A stretch of 64,000 bases of DNA, taken from Catenuloplanes atrovinosus. GTDB taxonomy: Bacteria; Actinomycetota; Actinomycetes; Mycobacteriales; Micromonosporaceae. Positions 8,704 through 18,020 of this stretch are shown here, piece after piece; the stretch's first letter is position 1, and each line of letters begins with the position of its first letter. The DNA is taken from NCBI RefSeq assembly GCF_031458235.1, contig NZ_JAVDYB010000001.1:7465001-7529000 (forward strand), written 5' to 3'. The notes beneath the pieces were generated by a model. It worked only from the letters and a program-made list of their open reading frames with translations. It ran no database searches and had not been told where the DNA came from. The position numbers were made by a program, and so were the translations under genes.

Positions 8704-9957
8704 TCATGAGCTGGTAAGACGCCCGATCATGGAATGCGCCGCGGCCGTGACCAGCGACCGGTCGTAGCTGACCACGAACTCGAACTGCCGATCGCCGTCC
8801 GGCCCGGTGTCGCCGAGATCCCGGGCCATCAGCGCCGCCGCGGTATGCGCACCGAGAACCACCACGGTCCACTCGCTCGCCAGCGGATCCTGGATCTCCA
8901 GAGCGCCGCCGTGCACGCCCGGCGCCGGCCACCGCGGCATGTCCACGCCCAGCGCCGCCACGAACGGCAACTGCGCCGCCAGCTCCGTGAACCGCCGAAT
9001 CGTGGACGGCCGGAAGAACTGCACATGCTCGAACGCCGCGAACAGCACCGGCGGCACCGGCGCCTGCAACGCCATCAGCTCCAGCGTCTTCGACAGCGGC
9101 ACCAGCAGATGCTTCGGCGCATGCCGGATATGCCGCCCCGAGCCGATCAGCTCATACGGAGTCGCACACAGCGCCGCGCCGATCGGCCGGCCCGCGAACC
9201 GCTCCGGCCGGAACGTCGACGGCGTGAACCGCCGCTCCCCACGGCTCCACAACCAGCCCTGCCCGAGCGTGGCACCCAGCACCAGCGCGCGCGTCAAATC
9301 CTCGGCCGTCTCGATCCCCTCCGCAACCACCTCCGCACCGGTCTGCTCCGCGTACGCCCGGACCGCCCCCGCGACCACCACCGTCTCCGGATCCTTGACC
9401 GTGCGCAGCAGCTTCAGATCGAGCTTCACCACCTCCGGCCGCAGCAGCGGAATGAACGCCAGCGACTCCGGATGCACCCCCACGTCGTCCAGCGCGATCG
9501 CGCAGCCGGCCGCGCGCAGCTGCTCGGCCCCGGTCAGCACCGCCGCGAGATCCTCCGCCAGCGCGCGCTCGGTAATCTCGACCACCACCTGCACGTGCGG
9601 GGCACGGGTGGCGAGCGCCTCCAGCACGAGGTCGAGCCGCTGAGTCAGGGTGGTCGGCTCAAGGTTGACGAACAGCGTCACAGGGCGGCCCTGCGACAAC
9701 TCCTTCGCGTCCGTCAGCGACGCGCGCAGGGAGGCGCGCTCCAGATCCGCGAGCCGGCCGGCGGCCCGGGCCGCGTCCAGCAAGGCCATCGGGGAGCGCA
9801 GGGCCGAGTCCTCCGGCCCGCGGAGCAGCGCCTCGAAGGCCAGCACCGCACCGGTGTCCAGATCGACGAACGGCTGGTACACGCAGTGCACACCACCACC
9901 GGCCAGCACCTCATCGACCCCGGCTGTCGCGCCGTCCCGCGTGTCCATGAACCCCAT
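8704..9957 (-). CDS. EAL domain c-di-GMP phosphodiesterase with C-terminal DICT sensor domain
   Basis: A 417-residue protein. The N-terminal EAL domain (about 20-245) keeps the expected catalytic set: EALLRG (42-47), N98 in FVNLEP, E127 of EITE, DD157-158, K178, E213 in AEGIE and GQGWLW near 236. It is therefore probably an active phosphodiesterase that degrades c-di-GMP. The C-terminal half (about 260-415) resembles the DICT domain found with GGDEF, EAL and two-component proteins, a proposed light or signal sensor. No transmembrane segment is visible, so it should be cytosolic. ATG 9957 is used; ATG 9948 is a second candidate and neither has a clear Shine-Dalgarno. Confidence 0.85.
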   Translation of the reverse strand: MGFMDTRDGATAGVDEVLAGGGVHCVYQPFVDLDTGAVLAFEALLRGPEDSALRSPMALLDAARAAGRLADLERASLRASLTDAKELSQGRPVTLFVNLEPTTLTQRLDLVLEALATRAPHVQVVVEITERALAEDLAAVLTGAEQLRAAGCAIALDDVGVHPESLAFIPLLRPEVVKLDLKLLRTVKDPETVVVAGAVRAYAEQTGAEVVAEGIETAEDLTRALVLGATLGQGWLWSRGERRFTPSTFRPERFAGRPIGAALCATPYELIGSGRHIRHAPKHLLVPLSKTLELMALQAPVPPVLFAAFEHVQFFRPSTIRRFTELAAQLPFVAALGVDMPRWPAPGVHGGALEIQDPLASEWTVVVLGAHTAAALMARDLGDTGPDGDRQFEFVVSYDRSLVTAAAHSMIGRLTSS

Positions 9958-10278
9958 AACGATCCATTCGGCACCCCAGCCGCTCTGCTGAGCCCCTCAC
10001 CCCAAGCGTCGCGTGCCGCCCATGCCACGGCGAAGCCCCGATATCCGGTCATGCGGCGACGCGGCCAGCATGGGGATGGCCGGGTCGTGATAGTCGTGGA
10101 CCTCGACGCGGTCCTTGTGCCCTGCGGGAGGCCGAGAAGGGGCCGGCGTTCGGCATCCTGATCAACAGCCGGTACAGCAGGCACTACCTCGGTCTTCCAG
10201 GCTCGGGGATCGCTTCTGCCGCCGCGACGGCGAAAGCTCGGTGGTGTCAGCTCCACAGCACGCCGCAGGGAGAGCCCG
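9958..10278. other. Intergenic region with no supported gene
   Basis: About 320 bp between divergent genes. One frame near 10140-10220 reads like coding sequence (EAEKGPAFGILINSRYSRHYLG) but has no start and no family I recognise. It could be a gene relic. The serine hydrolase promoter should lie here; I could not identify it. Confidence 0.3.
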
Positions 10279-11472
10279 ATGCCGAGTACCTCGACCGCTG
10301 CCGTACCGTCCCCCGCCCGATCACCGAAGCGCCGCCGTGTGGTCGTATCGCTTGCCGCCGCCGGCGGGATCGCGCTGAGCAGCATTTTCGCGGCGCCCGT
10401 GGCGCACGCGGAATTGACCGGCGGCCATCGCTCGGACACCGTCCAGCAGAGCGCGGACAGGCTGGTCAAAGACGCCCAGTTCCCCGGCGCGCTGATCTCG
10501 GTACGCGAGCCCGGCGGCCGGGTCCAGAACTACACGGCCGGCGTCGCGGACCTCAAGACGAAGACGAAGATGCCGGTCGACGGCCGCATCCGGATCGGCA
10601 GCAACACCAAGATGTTCACCTCCACGGTGCTGCTCCAGCTCGTCGGTGAAGGCAAGGTCAAGCTCGACGAGCCGGTCGAGACGTACCTGCCCGGCCTCGT
10701 CCGGGGGCCCGGCATCGACGGCAAGAAGATCACTGTTCGCCACCTGCTGCAGCAGACCAGCGGACTGCAAGACTACGACGACGTGATCTTCGAGGACTTC
10801 CTCAACGCGCTCGGCACGTTCTACGAGCCGCACGACCTACTGGACATCGCGCTCGCCCGCCAGCCCGAGTCCGCACCGGGTGAGAAGTTCGCCTACTCGA
10901 ACACCAACTACATTCTGGCCGGCCTGATCGTGCAGAAGGTGACCGGGCGGCCGGTCGCCGAACAGATCACCAAGCGCGTCATCGAACCGCTTCGCCTGCG
11001 GGACACCTATTGGCCGGCCGAGGGAGACAAGACGATCCGGGGCACCCACCCGCGCGGCTACTTCCCGGCCAACGACGGCAAACCGCCGGTCGACATCACC
11101 GAGTCGGAGGCCTCGCCCGCCTGGTCCGCCGGTGCCCTGATCGGCACGCCGAGCGACATCAACCGATTCCTCACCGGGCTGCTCGGCGGCAAGCTGCTCA
11201 AGCCGGCCCAGCTGGCGGAGATGAAGAAGACGGTGGACGCCCCCGGCTTCGACACCGTGGGCGGCTCGCGCTACGGCCTCGGCATCGCCACCTTCAAACT
11301 AAGCTGCGGCGGCTTCTCCTGGGGCCACGGCGGCATCGCGCCCGGGTACGTCTCCCAGGTCGGCATCACGTCCTCCGGCAAAACCGCCACGGTCGCCGTG
11401 ACCTCGCTGATCGGATCCGAGGAGCAGGCCGCGGCCATCGACAAGGCGCTGGACGCCGCGCTCTGCAGCTGA
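10279..11472 (+). CDS. Secreted serine hydrolase, beta-lactamase class C / DD-peptidase family
   Basis: A 397-residue exported protein. Residues 1-44 form a long signal peptide (KRRR, a hydrophobic core, AHA cleavage before Glu45). The beta-lactamase fold follows with the three motifs of class C enzymes and Streptomyces R61 DD-carboxypeptidase: SNTK at 108-111 (nucleophile Ser108), YSN at 206-208, and HGG near residue 355 in place of KTG. Likely acts on D-Ala-D-Ala peptides or an ester outside the cell. Substrate and true lactamase activity cannot be read from sequence. It is followed by a GC-rich hairpin at 11488-11519. Confidence 0.88.
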   Translation: MPSTSTAAVPSPARSPKRRRVVVSLAAAGGIALSSIFAAPVAHAELTGGHRSDTVQQSADRLVKDAQFPGALISVREPGGRVQNYTAGVADLKTKTKMPVDGRIRIGSNTKMFTSTVLLQLVGEGKVKLDEPVETYLPGLVRGPGIDGKKITVRHLLQQTSGLQDYDDVIFEDFLNALGTFYEPHDLLDIALARQPESAPGEKFAYSNTNYILAGLIVQKVTGRPVAEQITKRVIEPLRLRDTYWPAEGDKTIRGTHPRGYFPANDGKPPVDITESEASPAWSAGALIGTPSDINRFLTGLLGGKLLKPAQLAEMKKTVDAPGFDTVGGSRYGLGIATFKLSCGGFSWGHGGIAPGYVSQVGITSSGKTATVAVTSLIGSEEQAAAIDKALDAALCS

Positions 11473-11487
11473 TCCAGCCCTATCCCT

Positions 11488-11519
11488 GGTGCCGCCCGCC
11501 GCTTGGCGCGGGCGGCACC
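11488..11519. terminator. GC-rich hairpin after serine hydrolase
   Basis: A perfect 12-bp stem, GGTGCCGCCCGC and GCGGGCGGCACC, with an 8-base loop, begins 16 bp after the stop. No T tract follows, which is usual for actinobacterial terminators. Confidence 0.55.
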
Positions 11520-11775
11520 GTCCAGATCCGGCACGCCCGCGGCAACCGCAACGACATCATCCAACTGCTGCCATTCTCGCCAGTCGTGGCTGAGCGGGGA
11601 CTGCCCGGGTTTAGTTGCCTCGCGGATTGAGTGGTTCAGACCGCGGTCGCGCGCCTGTTAACTGGCTCAAATTCGATCGGGGCGAGCCGGCCAAGCCGGT
11701 AGCGACCGGGAGCTCATGACGCCGTTGCCGACGGCGTAGGTGCAGTAGCCCTGCCAGCGCTGTTCGTGGGTGAGG

Positions 11776-12224
11776 TCAGTCGGCCTGGACGACGATGCCG
11801 GTCCTTGGTCGTGGCCGCCGCGGCGAGATACCGCGGATGCGCGGCATCGGCGTGCCGAGGTCGTCGACGCCGGGCGTCGCCGTGACGTACGACGTGCCGT
11901 AGCCGAGCGCGGCCCGGTGAATCGCGGACCACCGAGCGTCCCAGGCCGTTGGCCTGCCACCAACGCCACGCCGGCGCCTGAGCGCTGAAATCCAACCGCC
12001 GGTACCCCTCGATGTAGCACGCCGTTGACGACCTGGGGCAGCAGATTCGTCCGTAAGCGTTCGGCGAGCAGCTTGTATTCGGTGGTCGCGGTCTTCGGCA
12101 TGTACGGGCCGTCGTGGTCACCGCGCAGGTACCGGTCGATACGGTCAAGGCAGGCCCGCTCACTGCGAAACCTGGACAAGATCGACCTAGCTATAGCCGC
12201 GGCATCCGATTGACTGAGTGGCAC
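11776..12224 (-). pseudogene. Phage portal protein (SPP1 Gp6-like) N-terminal remnant
   Basis: The first frame begins MPLSQSDAAAIARSILSRF and contains DRIDRYLRGDHDGPYMPKTA and KLLAERLRTNLLPQVVN, characteristic of Gp6-like portal proteins of actinophages. After a frameshift near 12015 it continues in a second frame (YIEGYRRLDFSAQAPAWRWWQANGL), then in a third (DARWSAIHRAALGYGTSYVTATPG) ending at a stop at 11776. At least two frameshifts and loss of most of the C terminus make it dead. The portal ring is the DNA entry and exit channel of the capsid. It lies downstream of the terminase remnants, the order expected for a phage head module. Confidence 0.75.
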
Positions 12225-12252
12225 TCTTCACTACCTCGGATACATTGAGAGA

Positions 12253-12698
12253 ATGCCGAGCGAGCACACCCGACGGACACGGCCCGGCGGACCGCCTCCG
12301 ATGGATCTTGGCCCCATCATCTGGGCGGCCGAGAACGCAAAAGACATTGCCGTGTACGTAGGCAGTTCGATCGTTGCCGGCGTGGCGGCAATTCTGCCTA
12401 CGAATATCTGCGCGCCGCACTAGCCCGCAGGTGGGCGCGAACTGGTAAGTCCACTCCGGCCGACCACAACGACGTAGTCGCTTTCGCCATATCTGCGGTC
12501 CACGAGAGGTGCGGACAACTCGGCATATCGCGGCCATCCAATGACACTCTCCGTGAGGTAAAAGCCGCCCGCAACGCGGACGATTCCTGGACTGTCGATC
12601 TCGACTGGGGAGCCGTGGCTGCGAATTTGATCATCAGGCAGGACCCTGAGGGACTTCCCTACGAGAAGGTCCATTTCGTCAAGCATCCCGAGCTCTAA
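12253..12698 (+). pseudogene. Small hypothetical membrane protein, probably frameshifted
   Basis: An ATG at 12253 opens 56 codons with a hydrophobic stretch (DIAVYVGSSIVAGVAAIL). The frame then stops, but a second frame reads on smoothly as AYEYLRAALARRWARTGKS through to EKVHFVKHPEL and a TAA at 12696. Together they resemble one protein of about 145 residues with an N-terminal membrane helix and a soluble C-terminal part. The break is near 12395. The 3' end overlaps the decayed terminase region on the other strand. No family recognised. A sequencing error rather than a mutation is possible. Confidence 0.4.
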
Positions 12699-12719
12699 AG
12701 TGCCCACACTCCTCCCAGA

Positions 12720-13741
12720 GCGTTCGCGCTTGCTGGAGCCGGCGGCGAGCACGTCGGCGCGGGCGAGAGGGGCGAGCACCGGGGCGGCGAGCGCGTTGAC
12801 TTTCCGCGGGGACTCGCGGTGTTCCTTGCCGAACGACACGCCCAGCGGCTTGGCCGGCGGCGGGCGTTGAGCACGTGTCGGCGGATGACCGATGTGGCGC
12901 AGGGTCTTGTCGACGATCGCAGCGTTCATGCTCTCGGTGCCGCGGCTGCTGAAGTCGCCCGTGCGGGCGCGCATGTCCCAGCCGACCGCCGAGCGCGGGG
13001 GGCGAGCACCTGCACAACGCGTCGCGGTAGCGCTCGCTCCACACGTCGATGTATGACTTCCAGCCGTACACATCGGCGAACATGGCGACGACGTGGTACC
13101 GGCCGAACACGTGGCCGCACACGTCGTCGACGAGCTCGCGCTGCACCTCCCAGCCGTCGCCGGCCGGACCGTCCGGGCCTTCCCAGACCGCGGCCAGGTC
13201 GAGCAGGCCGTCGCTGATGCGGCACAGTATGAGCGCGGTCGCGTCGTCGGAGCGGGAGCCGTCGAAGCCGACCGCGACGGTCTCGCCCGGGGCGATGAGG
13301 TCATCGACGGCGCACGCGTCCCATTCCGGGGCGGTGATCCATGCGTCCTCGGCCGCCACGATCTGATTGAGGTAGAAGCGGCGCGCCTCGCTCGGCAGGG
13401 TGATCGGGTCGTAGATCTCCTCCACGAGCCGGTCCAGGTCGGCCCACGTGCTGTCGCCGTACGCGGGTGCCAGGCCGGCGCGCAGGCTCACGGGGTCTGC
13501 CATGTCGGTCTCGGGTGGAGCCTCGCGGGAGTCGTAGCCCGCTGGTGCGGCCCTCGGCCATCCCCTGCCACGCCTCGTAGGACTACTCCGCGACGGAGTC
13601 CAAGCCGGGCTCGTGGGCGTTGGTCAGCTCGACCAGGCGGGCCGCGCCGTCGCGGGACTTGCCGAGGTTGCGCCGGATGACTCTCGCCATCGCGTGCCCC
13701 TCGTTGTTCGCCATCCACTGCTGCGCCTCCCCGGCGATCAC
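12720..13741 (-). pseudogene. Phage terminase large subunit remnant, ATPase half missing
   Basis: From about 13741 the frame reads GEAQQWMANNEGHAMARVIRR and ELTNAHEPGLDSVAE, hits an amber TAG at 13582-13584, and resumes with SYEAWQGMAEGRTSG. After a shift it continues as DMADPVSLRAGLAPAYGDSTWADLDRLVEEIYDP and the nuclease-domain strand VAVGFDGSRSDDATALI. A further frameshift near 13010 leads to FGKEHRESPRKVNALAAPVLA. These are conserved features of TerL proteins of actinobacterial siphophages. The N-terminal ATPase region with Walker A and B is absent: the TerL sequence starts directly against the TerS stop, so an internal deletion removed it. Confidence 0.75.
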
Positions 13742-14086
13742 CAGGGCTGGCCGGCCACCCTCCAACGCGCGGCCTCGGTGGTGATCAGGTCGTTCATCGC
13801 TGACCACAGGGCGGCGAGCATCTGCGCGGAGACCCGCCCGGAGTGGAGGTGTCGGGTCAGGTCGAATGCGATCAACTTTGCAGCGGCCCAGTCGGACGGC
13901 TCGTAGAACACGGCCTGCCCGGACTCGGCCAGAGACCGATACCAGTGCGCGGCGACCTGGTGGGCGGGGAAGTCGAGCGGCGGCTGCTCCACCGGCGCGC
14001 GGGGCGGCCACGACGGTGGCCGGGTCGGACTTGTTGCGCCGGCGGCGCTGAGCGTCGCGCTTCGGCACCGGGCCACTGGTACCCAT
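13738..14086 (-). pseudogene. Phage terminase small subunit remnant
   Basis: ATG 14086 starts MGTSGPVPKRDAQRRRRNKSD, the typical N terminus of actinophage small terminases. A frameshift near 13980 moves into a frame with HWYRSLAESGQAVFYEPSDWAAAK and SAQMLAALWSAMNDLITTE, ending with a TGA at 13738-13740. TerS recognises viral DNA for packaging. The frameshift and the adjacent TerL deletion show the module is not functional. Confidence 0.75.
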
Positions 14087-14106
14087 CCGATCACCCCCTT
14101 CCGGCG

Positions 14107-14922
14107 TCAGGTCCAGCAGGCGCCGTTGTCACAGGTGATGTCGTCGGCCGGGGAGTCGAACCCGGGAAGTATGTCGGGCGCCGGCGGTATCGCCTCGGCC
14201 AGAGGCCGGGCGTAGCGGGTCAGCCAGACCGAGTCGCGGCCAAGCTCGGCGCAGCGCGCGTTGAGCGAGTCCTCGAGGTGGCATGCGCGCGCGAACAACT
14301 CCGGGTCGTCGCGCCGGCGCTCGGCTCACGTCGCCGGCCGTGTGAACGGGCAGAACCAGCACGCCGACTTGCCCGGGACAGGTAGGCCGGCCTCCCGGAT
14401 GATCCGCAGGCACGCCGACCGGTCCAGGCGCAGATCCAGCAGCGGATACGTCACCCGCTCGTAGCGGTGCTCACGCCGGTTGTGCACGCGGTGCAACTCG
14501 TCGAGCGAGATCCCCACCGCCACCGTCGCCGGCCGCGCTGGCGTCGCGCCGTTCTCCCGCAACCACCCGGCCAACACCTTGATCTTGAAATCCGCCGTAC
14601 AGCTCCGGGTGCCCGGAGCACCGTTCGACATCCGAACCGATATCGGCAACGACCGCGAGCCGGCCCGGGTTAGCCGACCGCACAGCGTCTCCGTCGTCCC
14701 GTCACGGCGGGTCCGCCGGCGCTCGACCAGCTCGATACCGTGCCGGCGCGCGTACGGGCCGGCCACGTCGCGTATGTAGGCGAGGGTCGACGGATGCTCG
14801 GAGTCGGCGCCCACATTGGCGAACACGAGCGTACGGAAGTCGATGCGGTCAGCCGCGGCGAGCGCCAAGAGCGCGGTCGACTGCACACCGCCGCCGTAGG
14901 AGACCACTCGGAGCGTGGACAC
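14107..14922 (-). pseudogene. Phage-type phosphoadenosine phosphosulfate reductase-like protein, frameshifted
   Basis: ATG 14922 starts MSTLRVVSYGGGVQSTALLALA, a PP-loop like that of PAPS reductases and DndC-type sulfurtransferases. The frame runs to KSACWFCPFTR, where a CxxC pair could bind metal, then stops near 14326. The next frame continues in register with ELFARACHLEDSLNARCAELG and ends at 14107. One frameshift therefore splits the gene. Such genes lie just upstream of terminases in many actinophages, as here; their biochemical role there is unproven. Confidence 0.7.
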
Positions 14923-14972
14923 GCTGACCCCCTTACCGTCTTACTGACAGGTTCTGGTCAGGGGGTTTGTGT

Positions 14973-15614
14973 GTGGCGGCTAGCGTCAATGGGATGGACG
15001 GATGGGCTCTTGTCGTCTCCATTGCGGCGCTCGGGATTTCGATCCTGGCGGCTTGGTATACGCGAGAGACGGCGCGACGTGACCGCGAGCGTCGGCATGA
15101 CGAACTTGCCCCACGGTTCCGCCTGACCTGCCGACCTTGGGGCTCCGGTATGCAGACGCTACGGCTGGGCGTAACACTGATCGGGCCACCGTCGCTTCGA
15201 CGACTGCACGCCTTCCAGCTCTCGATTCGAGACCCGAATCCCCATCGCGGCGGACCGAAGCCCGAGGACGGCGGGCCGGTGTGGTCTCCGTACAAGTTGC
15301 AGCCTCACGCCGGCCCGATCTTCAATCCACCGCACGACCCGGGAGCCGATTCGGCCGGTGTGACGTGCCCAACCAGCGGGATGGCGCAAGGCCAGGAGTT
15401 GGTATTCCAGCTCATCCCAACCACGCCAGCCCGTGAGGGGCAGACCGACGAAGCCTGGCGCGCGGAAATCGGCACGGTAGTCCGTTTCACATTTGAGTCT
15501 CGGCATAAAGACTGGGAGCAGGCTTGGATTCTCACGCCGGAAATCGACGTGGGGGCGGGCGGCGAGGAGCTAGCAGGACTCCACCAGCGCGAGATTCGAG
15601 CGGATTTTCCCTAA
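14973..15614 (+). CDS. Hypothetical protein with one N-terminal membrane helix
   Basis: A protein of about 213 residues with a single transmembrane helix (WALVVSIAALGISILAAWYT), then a charged segment (RETARRDRERRHDE) and a soluble domain rich in Pro and Trp with no recognised family. GTG 14973 has a GGGGG stretch 7 bases upstream; the ATG at 14994 is an alternative. It is intact, unlike its phage-derived neighbours. Proteins of this layout often accompany phage-defence or signalling genes, but nothing in the sequence shows a function. Confidence 0.55.
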   Translation: MAASVNGMDGWALVVSIAALGISILAAWYTRETARRDRERRHDELAPRFRLTCRPWGSGMQTLRLGVTLIGPPSLRRLHAFQLSIRDPNPHRGGPKPEDGGPVWSPYKLQPHAGPIFNPPHDPGADSAGVTCPTSGMAQGQELVFQLIPTTPAREGQTDEAWRAEIGTVVRFTFESRHKDWEQAWILTPEIDVGAGGEELAGLHQREIRADFP

Positions 15615-15727
15615 ATGCGAGTGGTTGATCGGGGTTGCTTCTTGATCGACTGGCTTCAGCACAAACGATCGGATAGCTTGCTGCTCACTCGACAGTGCAG
15701 TCGAGCAACGTTCGCATTGGAGTATCG

Positions 15728-16363
15728 ATGGAAACCGAAGACAAGCGGAAGCTGCGTACAGCCTTTATGAACTGGCTGTTCGAGGTGACCGGCGGTAGCG
15801 AATCGGAAGGGATGCACGCTGCGGGCTTTAAGGTCCCGGATGGCTGGACCGGGGCGCAGCCAAACGAGAATGATGTCTGGGACGCGCTGAAGTTCCTAGA
15901 AGGCGAGCGGCTCATTCGCGCGCATTGGCCGTTGGGTGGACTGCCGACCGTTATGCTGACGCACCGCGGCATCCGCGAGATGGAAAAGGCGATCGAGGAG
16001 CCGAAGAAGAGAACCGAGCACTTCGTTCCGCTGATCAATATCATGCACGTCGGGACGATCGTTGGCTCGCAGATCTCGCAAGGGAGTCCTGGGGCTCACC
16101 AGTCCGGCACGTTCAACGTCAATCAGCGCGAGAGCGCCGAGAGCTTCGTCGCCGCCGTGCGCAAGATTCTCGACGAGAACGAGGTCGATCCGACGGTCAA
16201 ACGCCGCACAGAGCGGGACCTGACGATGATGAACGATGAGCTTGCCGAGGCAGAGCCCCGGTGGCGGATTCTTCGCACCATGGCCGAATCCGTCAGTGAC
16301 GCTCTCGTCAAGGCCGTTGGGACTTCCGTAGCGGGTGAGCTTCTCAGCTCATGGCCGATTTGA
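15728..16363 (+). CDS. Hypothetical protein, winged-helix-like N terminus with Gly/Gln-rich centre
   Basis: A 211-residue protein. Residues 1-90 look like a winged-helix fold ending in MLTHRGIREMEKAIEEP. A short polar strand region, MHVGTIVGSQISQGSPG followed by GTFNVNQ, comes next, then a predicted helical C terminus (AAVRKILDENEVDPTVKRR). ATG 15728 has GGAG 5 bases upstream, better than an upstream in-frame start. This combination of a helix-turn-helix part, a GSQI-Q-G strand and a helical tail recurs in unannotated bacterial proteins. I do not know its function. It lies alone between a hypothetical gene and an IS630 remnant. Confidence 0.6.
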   Translation: METEDKRKLRTAFMNWLFEVTGGSESEGMHAAGFKVPDGWTGAQPNENDVWDALKFLEGERLIRAHWPLGGLPTVMLTHRGIREMEKAIEEPKKRTEHFVPLINIMHVGTIVGSQISQGSPGAHQSGTFNVNQRESAESFVAAVRKILDENEVDPTVKRRTERDLTMMNDELAEAEPRWRILRTMAESVSDALVKAVGTSVAGELLSSWPI

Positions 16364-17507
16364 GCTGCGGGTAGTCAGCAGATACTTCACTCTGCGTGTA
16401 AGCCGGCAAGCCGTAAACCCGTACAGGATCCCAGGTGCTATGACGTTCCGGTGTCGGCGCCCTCAGAAGGACGTCGGGGTGGCGGGCGTTGGCGTTCCGC
16501 CAGCGCAGGTATTTGTGTAGTTGGCGGCTTTGGGCGGTGTGGTTGGGGTGGTTGGAGCCGGCCATGACGAACGTGCGGAGCGGTCCGAACTGGGCCTCGA
16601 TCGGGTTGGCCCAGGACGCGCTGGTCGGCGTCAGGCACAACTCGACCTTGTTCCGGGCCACCCATGCGCGGATCTTCGCGGTCTTGTTCGCCGAGAGGTT
16701 GTCGAGGATTACGTAGATCGGTGCGCCGTCCGGCCGCGCGGCTCGGATCGATTTCAGTGCGGCGAGGCTGTGGTCTGCGCCTTTGCGGTGGCGAACGACT
16801 CCCCAGAGCTAATCGTCGCCGAGGCTGTAGCAGCCGTGGAAGTAGCGGATGCCGTGCGTGCGGTGATAGGTGGCAGGCAGCCGGCCAGGCTCACCGGCCA
16901 GCGCCCATCTCGCTCCCTGCTGCGGCCGGATCGCCAGCGGCCCGAACTGGTCGAAGGCGAAACATCGGTCCGGGAATGCGTTCGTGACGTGCTCTATCCG
17001 GCCGAGTTTCGCGTCGAAGTCAGGGTCAGTCGATTCCTTCCAGGTCCTCGTCCGCTGCCAGGACACGTCGTTGGCGTGCAAGAGCTGCCGGAGTCGTTCC
17101 GGGCTGAGGACCACTCGCCGGTTGCTGTCCCGGCCAGCGAGGTAATCGGCAAGTTTCCGCAGGCTCCAGCGGGTGAAAGGCCGGCCGAGCCGACGCGGAT
17201 GAGATGTGGCCGTCGCGACGATGAATGCCTCATCGTCTTCACTGATCTGGCGGGGACGGCCGCCCGCCCACTGAGGGTTTAAGCAGGCCAAGCCCATCTG
17301 GTTGAACATGTGGATCACATCCCGGACCGTGTCCTCGTGCGCGGCGACCAGCCGGGCGATCGCCGGGACCGGCGTCCCGGACGCCGACGCCATGATGATC
17401 AACGCCCGACGCACCCGGACCGAGTCGTGTTTGCCGCGCCGGACGAGTTGTTGCAGCCTGCGGCCCTCGTCCTGGGTCAACCGCCGTGCCCGTAACGGCT
17501 CGGCCAC
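16344..17507 (-). pseudogene. IS630-family transposase interrupted by an in-frame amber stop
   Basis: From ATG 17507 the frame encodes an N-terminal helix-turn-helix (RRLTQDEGRRLQQLVRR to DTVRDVIHMFNQMG) and a DDE domain: first Asp in FAFDQFGPLAIRP, second in YVILDNLSANK, Glu in ANPIEAQFGPLR. A TAG at 16809-16811 interrupts it between the first and second catalytic blocks, with the reading frame unchanged on both sides. The C terminus after HPDVLLR departs from the usual IS630 ending and probably holds a frameshift. Terminal inverted repeats were not found. The element should be immobile unless the amber codon is read through. Confidence 0.85.
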
Positions 17508-18020
17508 CCCACACCACCCACCCTCATCAACAACAATGCTGACGAGACTGCCCTCGGTCTACCGCCAGGCGGCGCAAGCCGCCCGGCGTGTCTCAGACCC
17601 GGTGAACGTTCGTGGACAGCCCACTAGCCACGGCGCGAAGGCCCAGACGCCACGACTTGACATTGCCAGGCAACAGAGCGCGGATATCTAGGACATACAA
17701 CTCAGGCAAAATTCGCGAAGCCGTAATCCGGGCCATAACGAACCACGGACCTGTCGGTTGATCTTGTGCGGACTTGTGCCTGGCACGGAAGTTCGCACAG
17801 TCGCGCCAACCAGTCTGAAGGCATCGAGGTCAATCGAATGTTCAGTCCACGCAGCGAGCAACCTTCCCGGCCGCGCTCGGACGAAACCGCGACGGCCGCT
17901 GACCGCTCTACTGTCTCTCCCTCGAGAGGTCACCCTCGCCAGGTGTATACCCTTCCTCCATCATCAAGTTGGCTAGAGGCAGCATCCGCTGGCCTCATCG
18001 CCCGTGGAGGTACGGACAAG
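17508..18020. other. Intergenic region upstream of the BcgI-like operon
   Basis: About 510 bp with no supported gene. The right half is visibly less GC-rich than the backbone, like the following operon. It should contain that operon's promoter. A possible IS630 end may lie near 17510-17540 but no clear inverted repeat was seen. Confidence 0.3.

Noticed and set aside
11667-11775. Extension of the portal remnant toward a Gln/Tyr-rich end
   Set aside because: The frame continues after frameshifts but no portal-like sequence is recognisable beyond the stop at 11776.
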